From: Patescibacteria group bacterium
GTDB taxonomy: Bacteria; Patescibacteriota; Minisyncoccia; Phycocordibacterales; UBA9973
Direction: 5' to 3'
DNA: 25,370 bases
Assembly: GCA_030916575.1 (NCBI GenBank)
Contig: JAUPWJ010000019.1
Span: 1 to 25,370, forward strand
In this document: positions 13,886-21,919 of the stretch, piece by piece
Numbering within the stretch: position 1 is the first letter of the stretch
How the letters are laid out: the number at the start of each line of letters is the position of its first letter
Notes under the pieces: generated by a model
Seen by the model: only the letters and a program-made list of their open reading frames with translations
Databases searched by the model: none
Told to the model about the DNA's origin: nothing
Position numbers and translations under genes: made by a program

Positions 13886-15437
13886 CGGTACTAATTACAT
13901 ATAAAAGACCATTGTTGTCTAAGGGATCTGTATCACTATTATCATAATTTGTAACTGCATATAGAAAATTACCCTCACAATCAAGAGCACCGTCTCCTGT
14001 GGTATCTGCAAGAGGGAGAGTTAAGGGGTTTATTGTCCACTCAGGGATATTCATACTTAATGGTTGTGTTAAATCTAATATTCTTAATTGATTATTGGTA
14101 AGTAAAAATGCTAAGAAATCTCGAACTAATAAACCATTTACACTTCTATTTGCTTCAAAGGTTGAAGGGCTGAGATTATTACCTGTAATATCTTCCGGAT
14201 TTGTATTATCAAGAACATAAAATTCAGGGTTACCACTATCTATCGTTCTCCCTAAATATAAATTATCTCCAACAAGTGATAAGCTTTTACCATTGCCAGC
14301 ATTACCACTCGCATCGTAACCATAACTTTCACTCAAATCATTTAAACTTAAAACCATTAATTCTTGGTTATTGACTGTACCTAAATATACATATTTATTT
14401 TTTACATAAATAGTGTTAACAGCATTACCAACAGAAAAAGTTCCACCAGGGCGACGAAATGGATTTTCTGGATCATGCACATCTATGATATGAAATTCGG
14501 AACCATTGCCCCCAGTATCTGATAAACCTAAGAATATAAAACCATCTTTATAAAAGATACTATTACCAACTGACTGCCCGCTATTTCCACCAACTCCTGG
14601 AACTTTAAAATTTATAGGTGATGCAGACAAATTATTTAAATCAAAAATTTGTAATTGAGCACAATTTTGTCCTTCTATACAAGTTGTAAAGTTTGCACCG
14701 TATCCATTTGCTACATAAGCATAATGTCCTGCAACTACAACTGCATTTAATCCTGCGGAAACAGTAGAATTATCAATACTATCAATAAGAGGATTATTTT
14801 GATTATTTTTAAGTTTATTAATATCAAAAATAAAAAAAGTGTCGTCAGAATTTGAAGAAATATTATTCACTGTGACATATAGTTTTCCATAATATGCATC
14901 TACATCTGTAACAGGGTAAATACCATTTATATCATTCACCAAATCAGCGAATTTATTTTGAGTATTTTTAATTTCTGGATTTTTCCATCCTGACCCGTAC
15001 TCTTCACCTTGTTCATCTCCAGTCAAAGTAGAGTCACAAGTATTATTTCCGATAGGATTGGTAAAATTTGTAATTAAAGTCTTTAAGATGAGTTTCTTTT
15101 TTAAAAGATATTCAGCATTCCATTCTATTTTCACCTCAACTTCTTTAGTTGAGAAATCATCCAAGAATTTCACACTCACACTTTTTTTATAAAATGGATC
15201 AGAGTCATCAACGTTAGAATTTACTAAATTAAAATCTTTACGAGCAAGAGCTTGCTGTTCTTCTATCAAACCTTGGGCGAGCTTCATGGCTTCATTGCTA
15301 GTTTGGCTTCCAATAAGAGCAGACTGATTTCCAAAAGAAACCAAAACCACACCTGTAAGTACAATGCTCATGATAGCTAAAGCAATCATAAGCTCTATGG
15401 TAGAAAATGCTTTTTGTTTATGAATTAATTTGTCCAT
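13878..15437 (-). CDS. Minor pilin fused to a seven-bladed beta-propeller (PilV position)
   Basis: 519 residues. N-terminal prepilin motif KAFSTIEL: Ala (A10) instead of Gly before the cleavage site, F11 at mature position 1 and E15 at position 5, then a hydrophobic helix to about 34. A strand-rich pilin-like region runs to about 135. From about 172 to 517, seven repeats of the LVIVD type occur, each with a (Y/F)-x-hydrophobic strand and a closing strand such as FFIFDI (201), LQIFDL (262), FHIIDV (315), LMVLSL (360), FYVLDN (406), LRILDL (451) and LYVIST (512). The family forms a propeller, often on cell surfaces. It overlaps the FimU-like gene by 13 bases and the PilW-like gene by 8. A binding role at the pilus tip is inferred. 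Confidence 0.87.
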   Translation of the reverse strand: MDKLIHKQKAFSTIELMIALAIMSIVLTGVVLVSFGNQSALIGSQTSNEAMKLAQGLIEEQQALARKDFNLVNSNVDDSDPFYKKSVSVKFLDDFSTKEVEVKIEWNAEYLLKKKLILKTLITNFTNPIGNNTCDSTLTGDEQGEEYGSGWKNPEIKNTQNKFADLVNDINGIYPVTDVDAYYGKLYVTVNNISSNSDDTFFIFDINKLKNNQNNPLIDSIDNSTVSAGLNAVVVAGHYAYVANGYGANFTTCIEGQNCAQLQIFDLNNLSASPINFKVPGVGGNSGQSVGNSIFYKDGFIFLGLSDTGGNGSEFHIIDVHDPENPFRRPGGTFSVGNAVNTIYVKNKYVYLGTVNNQELMVLSLNDLSESYGYDASGNAGNGKSLSLVGDNLYLGRTIDSGNPEFYVLDNTNPEDITGNNLSPSTFEANRSVNGLLVRDFLAFLLTNNQLRILDLTQPLSMNIPEWTINPLTLPLADTTGDGALDCEGNFLYAVTNYDNSDTDPLDNNGLLYVISTDE

Positions 15438-15919
15438 ATAACTTGTCCTTCATTATTTATTGAAATTGTAGAAATTCTTCCTGTTGTATCTGTAAGAGTT
15501 ATGTCACCAGCTGTAGATATATCACCTGATAGTTGAGCAAAAACTATTTCGTTCATACCAGAATATGTAGTATTTGGATTTATTTCTATCTCTGCGTCAT
15601 AATCTTCATCTCTGCTAGTAAAACTACTTCCTTGAAAAATAATATATTTATCATTTAAAATCTTAACTCCATGTGGTTTACCATCTTCGCACGGATTAGA
15701 ACTATTACCAAAACAAACATTAGAAATTGATTGACTACGTGCGTGCTGTAAAGTAGACACTAAAAGATCTCTATTAGAGTGTGCCGAATATCCACGATAG
15801 CTATCAAAACCGAAATACAGACCCAATCCTCCGACAATAGATATAATTCCGATGACTATCATCATTTCTATCAAAGTAAAACCTTTTTGTTTATCTTTGA
15901 AGAGTATTTGTAATTTCAT
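15425..15919 (-). CDS. Minor pilin, GspH/FimT/FimU-like
   Basis: 164 residues. Prepilin leader MKLQILFKDKQKG with cleavage after G13, then FTLIEMMIVIGIISIVGGLG with Glu at mature position 5 (E18). The following region has the GspH/FimT-type pattern: a helix with RDLLVSTLQHARSQSISN, then a strand-rich domain ending in a GRISTISINNEGQV stretch. Two cysteines (about 69 and 78) lie in a short loop and may pair. It overlaps PilC by 29 bases and the propeller pilin by 13, so translation is likely coupled. In type IV pili, FimU/GspH-like pilins start the minor-pilin complex, and this gene heads the minor-pilin series here. Confidence 0.9.
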   Translation of the reverse strand: MKLQILFKDKQKGFTLIEMMIVIGIISIVGGLGLYFGFDSYRGYSAHSNRDLLVSTLQHARSQSISNVCFGNSSNPCEDGKPHGVKILNDKYIIFQGSSFTSRDEDYDAEIEINPNTTYSGMNEIVFAQLSGDISTAGDITLTDTTGRISTISINNEGQVIWTN

Positions 15920-17042
15920 AAATAGGAGTAATTACTGATATTGCTACGAAGCCCACCAGAAGCCCCATAATTATCATCAAAACTGGCTCAATAGTGCTTG
16001 AAAGATTTTTAGTTTGGTCTTCAAATTCATTTTCATAATATTCAGAAAGATAAATTAATGTATTAGATAAATTACCACTCTTCTCCCCAATAGAAATCAT
16101 GTGACCCAACATAGAAGGGAATATGGTTGGGAAAAGTATTATCAATGAAGACATGGTTTTACCTTTTAATATATGCAGAGAAATATCTGCATAGGCTTTA
16201 CTGTATTGTTTATTTTCTGTTGTATCAGATGTGATAATAAGAGCTTCATTTAGAGATATTCCACTACGTAATAACAAGCCCAAAGTGCGAGCAGAGTTAG
16301 TTAAGTTATAATTTTTTACTATATTTCCAACCACAGGCAAGCGAAGTAGTAAGCCATCATAAAAAAATCTTACCTTTGGAACAAACTTTATGAGTAAAAT
16401 AATTCCTGTAACTAAAATTACAAAAATAAGAAAAATAAAAAAACCATTTTGTTTTAAAGTATCAGTCAACCAAATCATCATGCGTGTACTTATTGGTAAC
16501 TTTGCATGAAGCCCAGTAAAGACTGGGATAATTTTAGGGAAAATATAAACTGTTAAAAATCCAGTAATTCCAAAGGTCGCTACTGTGACTATGATAGGGT
16601 AGAGAAGAGCCCCCATTATTTTCTTTTTGAGCATTGCTTTCTTTTTTAACTCATCAGCCAAATAATTTAAATTTTGAATTAATGTTCCACTATGTTCGCC
16701 CGCTTTTATAACATTAATGGCAAAATTTCCAAAAACTTTTTTAAATCGCCCCAAAGACACTGCAAGGGATTGCCCATTTTGAATGTCAGAAATAACTTTA
16801 TCAAAAACCTTTGTTTCAACTTTAGATTTAGTTTGATCTTTAATAACATGCATGGATTCCAACATAGGCACTCCAGCCTTAATCAAAAAAGATAAACGCT
16901 TAGCAAAAAAAGTTTGTTGTTTAGTTGAAAAACTTACATAAGAAGTAGAGAATATACTGAAACTTTCTTTCTTTTTTGAACTTTTATTTTCTTTAACTAC
17001 TTTTACCTTCCTAGAAAGAATTTTTTTTATATATTTCTTCAT
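15891..17042 (-). CDS. pilC: Type IV pilus inner-membrane platform protein
   Basis: 383 residues, with two T2SSF (GspF) domains at about 40-170 and 243-370 and three membrane segments (about 145-170, 200-220 and 353-372). The N-terminus is very Lys-rich and cytosolic. Family hallmarks are RLSFLIKAGVPMLESM near 49, NVIKAGEHSGTL near 110, and their second-domain counterpart LLLRSGISLNEAL near 256 with ISIGEKSGNL near 316. It is the membrane platform turned by the PilB ATPase to extrude pilins. It starts one base after the ATPase stop and overlaps the first minor pilin gene by 29 bases. Confidence 0.94.
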   Translation of the reverse strand: MKKYIKKILSRKVKVVKENKSSKKKESFSIFSTSYVSFSTKQQTFFAKRLSFLIKAGVPMLESMHVIKDQTKSKVETKVFDKVISDIQNGQSLAVSLGRFKKVFGNFAINVIKAGEHSGTLIQNLNYLADELKKKAMLKKKIMGALLYPIIVTVATFGITGFLTVYIFPKIIPVFTGLHAKLPISTRMMIWLTDTLKQNGFFIFLIFVILVTGIILLIKFVPKVRFFYDGLLLRLPVVGNIVKNYNLTNSARTLGLLLRSGISLNEALIITSDTTENKQYSKAYADISLHILKGKTMSSLIILFPTIFPSMLGHMISIGEKSGNLSNTLIYLSEYYENEFEDQTKNLSSTIEPVLMIIMGLLVGFVAISVITPIYEITNTLQR

Positions 17043-17043
17043 A

Positions 17044-18264
17044 TTACTCTCTTGTAACTCTTAATACTTCTTCGAGCGTGGTAAGTCCTGCTAGGCATTT
17101 CTTAAAACCATCTACAAGCATCGTGGTCATACCGTTTTTTATAGCAATTTTTTTTATCTCATCTGCACTATCTTTATTTAATATAGCTTTACGAATTTCT
17201 TCATCAGCAACTAAAACTTCATTGATTACAATTCTGCCTTTGTACCCGGTTTGATTACAATCTTCACAACCTTTTCCTATAAAAAACTTCCTATTGTTAC
17301 CTAAAACTCCCTCTGATAAATTCAAAGCAATACTCTTAAATTCTTCTTCAGTTAAAGTTTTATCTGTTTTACATTTTTCACAAATTTTTCGAACCAATCT
17401 CTGCCCTATAGCAATATTTACAGTAGAAGATACTAAAAACGGCTCTATTTTCATGTCTAAAAGTCTTGGTAGAGTAGTAGAGACATCATTTGTATGTAAT
17501 GTTGAAAGTAAAAGATGTCCAGTAAGTGCAGTATTTACAGCAATATTTGCAGTTTCTGTATCGCGAATCTCTCCAACCATTATTACATCTGGATCTTGGC
17601 GAAGTATGGAACGAAGACCATTGGCAAAAGTAAGACCTGTCCGGTGGTTTACTTGTATTTGTTCTATATCAGTCACAGCATATTCTATCGGGTCTTCAAT
17701 AGTTACAATAGAAATTTCTTTAGAATTTAACATCTTAATTAAAGTGTAAAGAGTTGTAGTTTTTCCTGAACCAGTCGGACCAGTGACTAATATCATTCCA
17801 GTTGGTTTCTTAATTGCATGTAAAATTTTAGTTTGGTCTTCTTTTGTAAAACCAAGCATATCTAATGTGTAATTTTCAGAGTGATCAGAAAGTAAACGAA
17901 GGACTACATTTTCTCCATGATAAGTCGGCACAATAGATACACGAATATCAACACTTCCGCCATCAGATATGATACTTCGAAATCTTCCGTCTTGAGCAGC
18001 GGCATGTTCGTCTGTGCGAAGCTGAGAGAGAATTTTTACACGAGAAATTACTTCTCCATGAATTTCATGAGGGAGGGAACACATGTCTTCTAAGACTCCA
18101 TCAATACGGAAACGCACGCGGAGATGCTTCTCATTTGGGTCAATGTGAATGTCGGAAGCATTAGTAGAGACCGCGTGTTTTATGAGTTCATCTATTAATC
18201 GGATAATAGAAAGATTGTCGCCCATGGCGAGTTCGGATTCAATAATTTTACAGAATTCACTCAT
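17044..18264 (-). CDS. pilB: Type IV pilus assembly ATPase (PilB/GspE family), short form
   Basis: Cytosolic hexameric motor for pilus extension. 406 residues against about 560 in PilB: the N-terminal MshEN-type domain is missing, and the protein starts near the N2 domain (ASDIHID at 36-42). Walker A GPTGSGKT (162-169), Asp box TIEDPIEY (188-195), Walker B DPDVIMVGEIRD (224-235), His box HLLLSTLHTND (250-260), and zinc-binding CxxC pairs C295/C298 and C333/C336. The tetracysteine places it with PilB/GspE and not with the retraction ATPase PilT. It heads the operon and has its own promoter about 20 bases upstream. No pilT, pilD or pilM-N-O is seen in the window. Confidence 0.94.
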   Translation of the reverse strand: MSEFCKIIESELAMGDNLSIIRLIDELIKHAVSTNASDIHIDPNEKHLRVRFRIDGVLEDMCSLPHEIHGEVISRVKILSQLRTDEHAAAQDGRFRSIISDGGSVDIRVSIVPTYHGENVVLRLLSDHSENYTLDMLGFTKEDQTKILHAIKKPTGMILVTGPTGSGKTTTLYTLIKMLNSKEISIVTIEDPIEYAVTDIEQIQVNHRTGLTFANGLRSILRQDPDVIMVGEIRDTETANIAVNTALTGHLLLSTLHTNDVSTTLPRLLDMKIEPFLVSSTVNIAIGQRLVRKICEKCKTDKTLTEEEFKSIALNLSEGVLGNNRKFFIGKGCEDCNQTGYKGRIVINEVLVADEEIRKAILNKDSADEIKKIAIKNGMTTMLVDGFKKCLAGLTTLEEVLRVTRE

Positions 18265-18280
18265 AAAATTTATTAAAAAT

Positions 18281-18310
18281 ATATTAACACACTTTACCTC
18301 TTTTTGGCAA
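18281..18310 (-). promoter_or_regulatory. Promoter of the pilus operon
   Basis: On the minus strand TTGCCA (18305-18310) and TAATAT (18281-18286) are 18 nt apart. The start site would be near 18274, about ten bases before the pilB ATG; no Shine-Dalgarno is present. Confidence 0.6.
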
Positions 18311-18327
18311 GTTTTTAATATATTTTA

Positions 18328-18348
18328 TTTTCCACTTGTTTTCCACTT
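18328..18348 (+). repeat. Tandem 10-bp repeat resembling DnaA boxes
   Basis: TTTTCCACTT occurs at 18328-18337 and 18339-18348, 11 bp apart, about one helical turn. The first nine bases differ from the DnaA-box consensus TTWTNCACA only at the last position. It lies between the divergent promoters of the pilus operon and the giant surface protein, a natural operator position. The binding protein is unknown. Confidence 0.5.
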
Positions 18349-18354
18349 TTTATA

Positions 18355-18382
18355 TTGCAAAGGAATAATACATATATATAAT
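18355..18382 (+). promoter_or_regulatory. Distal promoter upstream of the giant surface protein
   Basis: TTGCAA (18355-18360) and a perfect TATAAT (18377-18382) are 16 nt apart, directly beside the tandem repeat. The transcript would start near 18389 and carry a leader of about 160 nt. A four-codon ATG...TAG mini-ORF (18392-18406) lies at its very beginning. Confidence 0.45.
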
Positions 18383-18424
18383 CTTAAGCGAATGTACTCT
18401 AGGTAGTTTATGCACAAAAGGATA

Positions 18425-18453
18425 TTGACAAAATATACTTTATGTGATAGCTT
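18425..18453 (+). promoter_or_regulatory. Proximal promoter upstream of the giant surface protein
   Basis: Perfect -35 TTGACA (18425-18430), 17-nt spacer, then TAGCTT (18448-18453) with TGA extension. The -10 is imperfect, but spacing and -35 are ideal. The ATG of a 39-codon ORF follows immediately at 18454. Confidence 0.55.
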
Positions 18454-18573
18454 ATGGGTGTAAAAAAGTTTATTAAGTTTTTATTAAAAGGTCAATTAAT
18501 TATTAATCTTCCGCCAAAAACGGAAAAAATTATTAGCAAAATAAAAAATATATGTATACAAATACAAAAGTAA
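18454..18573 (+). CDS. Possible 39-aa basic leader peptide
   Basis: An ATG immediately after the proximal promoter opens a 39-residue frame beginning MGVKKFIKFLLKGQLIINLP, strongly basic (nine or ten Lys), with an amphipathic look. Its TAA (18571-18573) overlaps an ATG at 18573 (TAATG) that is in frame with the giant surface protein and is an alternative start for it. This arrangement would couple translation of the leader and the surface protein. It could equally be a chance ORF in an AT-rich 5' leader; the alternative surface-protein start at 18552 lies inside it. Confidence 0.35.
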   Translation: MGVKKFIKFLLKGQLIINLPPKTEKIISKIKNICIQIQK

Positions 18574-21500
18574 TGTTTTCAAAAATCGCATCAGGAATGA
18601 CGATTTTCATGATGATTTTCTCAATGGTCGGCCCGATGAATGCAAGAGCTCAAGAAGCTACTCTAGAAGAAATTCCAGCAGTTGTTTCTGTTCTTGGTTG
18701 CATGGATTCATCTGCTACAAACTACAATGTAGATGCAACAGAGGACGATGATTCTTGTGAGTACGAAAAGCAAGAAGAATCTTCTCTGCGAGTGCCCCTT
18801 TCTGTGATAGATGAAGGTCCTGATTTAGCTCAAATCTCAGCTTACAAAATAATTTGCCCAAGTGAAGATTTACTTCCAAACTGGGGTGATGGTGCAGCTA
18901 ACATAACTGCAAGTACTGCTGGAGATTTTATAAATGAAAATCCAGAATGTGAAATTGTGGATTGGACTTTTGAATGGGCAGACGAAGATACAGAAAATCC
19001 TGGAGATAATGTTAATGAAGGAGGTTCAGAATGGACTTCTTTTGCAAGTGCAGTCATGGTTCCAGCTGGAGAAAAAATCTGGGTTCGTGAACAAATGCAA
19101 GATGGATACATCCCATTTAGTGGGAACACTGAACCAGCAGAAGATGATGAAGACGGAGCAGTATCTGCAGAATTTTACTGTAGTAATGACGTTTTACATT
19201 ACGACAATTATGATTTCATAAACCCTCTAAACGCTGATACTACTTATCATTGCGTAGCTTTTAATGTTCTTATCCCTGTACTAGGTTGTACAGACAAGAA
19301 TGCATTGAACTATAACCCGGACGCAACAGAAGGTAATGAAAATGCAGAAAATTGTGAATACCCAGATCCAGAAGAAGGTGGTATCTGTGAAGAAGGGGAC
19401 GAGGAATATACAAGTATCTACACTTCTGATGAAGATACTATGCTTGGTGAAAACCCTGCGGAAATCTTAACTTTCATCCACGATGCATGGACAGCTACTA
19501 TTTCTGATGCTTCATGGATATGGAGTACAGACCCTGTAGAACTAGCTGCGGAAACTGATGAAGTAGAAACTTTCACAAAGACTTTCCAAGTTACTGGCAC
19601 TCCAACAAGTGCAAGCTTGATGATAGCTGCGGATAACTTTTACTCTGTAGATCTTAACGGTGAGTTCCTTTGTGCTGACGCTGGTGAAGTAAACTTTTCA
19701 TTAGCAGGTCAAGACACATGTGTTATTGATGTAAGTGACTTAGATAACGGAACAAATACACTTGAATTTACAGTTACCAATAAACATTTAGAAGGAGAAA
19801 CAGCTAATTCAAATCCAGCTGGCTTGATGTATAAACTTGAAATCAATGGTGATTGTGAAGCTTGTGAAATGCAAGAAGGTTGGGCTGTAGATTATTTCAA
19901 CTACGAACCTACTGATGTAGGCATGAACTTACCAACGAATCAATGGTATGTAAAATCTGCTTACGGAAATCCATTAAGTGCTGATAATACATTCGTTGCA
20001 AGTGCTGATGCTTGGACTGGCTGGTCTTACGCAAATCCTGATTTCAGCCAAGTTGAAAATGACTTAATGTTTGGTGCAAGTAATTTCTTCCCATTCGATT
20101 CTGGAGCAGGTTTACCATTTAAAAACGAATCTACTGTAACTCCAGGAACTAATAATGGTAAAGACTTCCACTTCGGACTTCATGCAAAAGGATTTGTAAC
20201 TGCACCATCTACAGATGACTACGGATTTACTCTAACTTCTGATGACGATGTATGGATATACGTAAATGGAGAATTAATAGTAGATAACTCTGGAGTACAC
20301 GGTGTACCTGGACCATCTGTAATCGCAACTATTCCTTTAAATGAAGGAGTAAATGAAGTTGACTTATACTACGCAGAAAGACACTTTGTTCAAGCTGCAT
20401 TAAACTTTGAATTTACCGATGATTTAGTAGTAATGACTACTGAAGACTGTCTTCCTCCACCACCAGAACTTTGTATGAATGATGGTGCAAATAACTATGG
20501 ACAACCACTACCTTGTACTTACGACCCAGAACCAACAATGTGTGATCCAGAAATTAATTTGATTCAAAACGGTGGCTTTGAAAGTCCTGAAGTTGCTTCC
20601 GGTGGTTGGGGTCTATTCCCACAAGGAGATCTAATGGGATGGATTTTAGAATGGATTTACGATTCAGAAGGAACTCCAACTCTTGAAATTCAAAACAATG
20701 TAGCAGGTGCTCCAGATGAAGGAAATCAACATGCAGAATTGGATGGAAATCATCCAGTAGGAATGTATCAAGTAATTGAAACTGTCCCTGGTGAAACTTA
20801 TGATTTCTCTTATGCTTACTCTGCTCGCCCAGGACGAGATGCAGAAGACAATAGAATCTGGGCTCGAGTTGACAACTATGCAGATGCAACTCTATACAAT
20901 GCTGATCATGCTGTAGATGCTACTTACGCTACAGACACAGCTTGGACAACATACTCAACAAGCTTCGTAGCTGACTCTGAAGCTACTATCATGTTCCATG
21001 ATATGGGTACAGACACTAGTTATGGTGGTTACATTGATGATGTAAGTCTAACTTGTAATCCAGATCCTGTAATAGAAATGTGTCCAGAGGGACAAATAGG
21101 TGAATATCCTAATTGTTACCCTCCAATGGTTTACGACCTATGTTTAAATCTTCCAGGAACACAAACTGAAGTTCCAAACGGATTTAATCAAACTGAAGGA
21201 TACATGTGTTATTCTCAAAACGAATGTTCTGATGGTATAGATAATTCAGATAGTGAAGATGAACTTTCTGATGCTAATGACCCAGCTTGTCATACAGACG
21301 GAGATGCAAATGATGAAGATAATACTTACGATCCTAATGATAACAGTGAATCAAATACTCCAGAAGAAACACCTAATCGTTCTTCTTCAGGAAGCAGAGT
21401 AGGTGGCGGAGGATCAAGTGGTGGTTCAGTATTGGGTGCTGCTACAGACATCTGTAACTGGAACACTGAAGTTGCTCGTAAGGGTTGGAAAGGAAATATT

Positions 21501-21770
21501 CCTAACGATGTAGAAACTATACAAAACTTTTTGAATCTTCATATGAATTCAGGATTATTGGTAGACAAAGTTTTTGGTCCAAAGACCGAAGAAGCAGTCA
21601 AAGCTTTCCAAATGAAATATATGGCTGACATTCTAACTCCTTGGAATATAACTAGTCCTACTGGTATCTGGTACTTAAGTACTACAACTAAGGCAAAAGA
21701 AATCATGTGTGGTGCAAAACAAGCACTTCCGACTCTTATCAACTGGAGTGCAAACCCAACAGTTCGATAA
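18552..21770 (+). CDS. Giant secreted modular surface protein (fibro-slime/PA14-like, jelly-roll, peptidoglycan-binding-like)
   Basis: 1072 residues. Signal peptide to about 33 (ARA). Two copies of a Cys-containing motif, GCMDSSATNYNVDATEDD (49-66) and GCTDKNALNYNPDATEG (245-261), flank a Cys-rich strand domain. Then come a beta domain (about 315-432), a fibro-slime/PA14-type lectin-like domain (about 440-621, with DDDVWIYVNGELIVD at 564-578 and YYAERHF at 606-612), and a jelly-roll domain (about 667-836, LIQNGGFESP to GYIDDVSLTC). An acidic linker, a Gly/Ser stretch (943-960) and a peptidoglycan-binding-like helical domain (about 966-1053, VFGPKTEEAVKAFQ) end the chain. ATG 18573 is an alternative start. 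It is probably a major wall-attached surface or adhesion protein. A strong terminator follows. Confidence 0.85.
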   Translation: MYTNTKVMFSKIASGMTIFMMIFSMVGPMNARAQEATLEEIPAVVSVLGCMDSSATNYNVDATEDDDSCEYEKQEESSLRVPLSVIDEGPDLAQISAYKIICPSEDLLPNWGDGAANITASTAGDFINENPECEIVDWTFEWADEDTENPGDNVNEGGSEWTSFASAVMVPAGEKIWVREQMQDGYIPFSGNTEPAEDDEDGAVSAEFYCSNDVLHYDNYDFINPLNADTTYHCVAFNVLIPVLGCTDKNALNYNPDATEGNENAENCEYPDPEEGGICEEGDEEYTSIYTSDEDTMLGENPAEILTFIHDAWTATISDASWIWSTDPVELAAETDEVETFTKTFQVTGTPTSASLMIAADNFYSVDLNGEFLCADAGEVNFSLAGQDTCVIDVSDLDNGTNTLEFTVTNKHLEGETANSNPAGLMYKLEINGDCEACEMQEGWAVDYFNYEPTDVGMNLPTNQWYVKSAYGNPLSADNTFVASADAWTGWSYANPDFSQVENDLMFGASNFFPFDSGAGLPFKNESTVTPGTNNGKDFHFGLHAKGFVTAPSTDDYGFTLTSDDDVWIYVNGELIVDNSGVHGVPGPSVIATIPLNEGVNEVDLYYAERHFVQAALNFEFTDDLVVMTTEDCLPPPPELCMNDGANNYGQPLPCTYDPEPTMCDPEINLIQNGGFESPEVASGGWGLFPQGDLMGWILEWIYDSEGTPTLEIQNNVAGAPDEGNQHAELDGNHPVGMYQVIETVPGETYDFSYAYSARPGRDAEDNRIWARVDNYADATLYNADHAVDATYATDTAWTTYSTSFVADSEATIMFHDMGTDTSYGGYIDDVSLTCNPDPVIEMCPEGQIGEYPNCYPPMVYDLCLNLPGTQTEVPNGFNQTEGYMCYSQNECSDGIDNSDSEDELSDANDPACHTDGDANDEDNTYDPNDNSESNTPEETPNRSSSGSRVGGGGSSGGSVLGAATDICNWNTEVARKGWKGNIPNDVETIQNFLNLHMNSGLLVDKVFGPKTEEAVKAFQMKYMADILTPWNITSPTGIWYLSTTTKAKEIMCGAKQALPTLINWSANPTVR

Positions 21771-21797
21771 ATCTCAAAATATTATAAGAAAAATGAA

Positions 21798-21825
21798 GCC
21801 CGCAGAAATGCGGGTTTTGTTTTTA
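21798..21825 (+). terminator. Intrinsic terminator of the giant surface protein gene
   Basis: CCCGCA (21799-21804), GAAA tetraloop, TGCGGG (21809-21814), followed by TTTTGTTTTT. The stem can be lengthened by three weaker pairs. A textbook intrinsic terminator 30 bases after the stop codon. Confidence 0.92.
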
Positions 21826-21879
21826 TTATATATAGGTTAAAATAGGGGAGAGAGTTATAAAATAATAACATATTATTCA

Positions 21880-21908
21880 TTGACTTTTTATTTAAAATAG
21901 TGTATAAT
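21880..21908 (+). promoter_or_regulatory. Consensus promoter of the CAP-domain gene
   Basis: TTGACT (21880-21885), 17-nt spacer, TATAAT (21903-21908): nearly perfect sigma-70-type. The start codon at 21920 is only 11 bases after the -10, so the 5' leader would be about 5 nt. It is the clearest nearly leaderless gene of the window. Confidence 0.85.
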
Positions 21909-21919
21909 ACATAAATACA

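Noticed and set aside
18328..18348. Replication origin suggested by DnaA-box-like repeats
   Set aside because: Only two imperfect boxes, no dnaA, dnaN or other origin genes nearby and no larger cluster of boxes; a local operator is more likely.
18392..18406. Four-codon mini-ORF (ATG TAC TCT AGG TAG) 15 nt after the distal TATAAT
   Set aside because: Such short ORFs arise by chance in AT-rich DNA; it is mentioned only under the distal promoter.
18511..18530. TTCCG...CGGAA small hairpin in the leader of the giant surface protein as an attenuator
   Set aside because: The stem is only 5 bp and followed by A residues instead of T on the transcribed strand.
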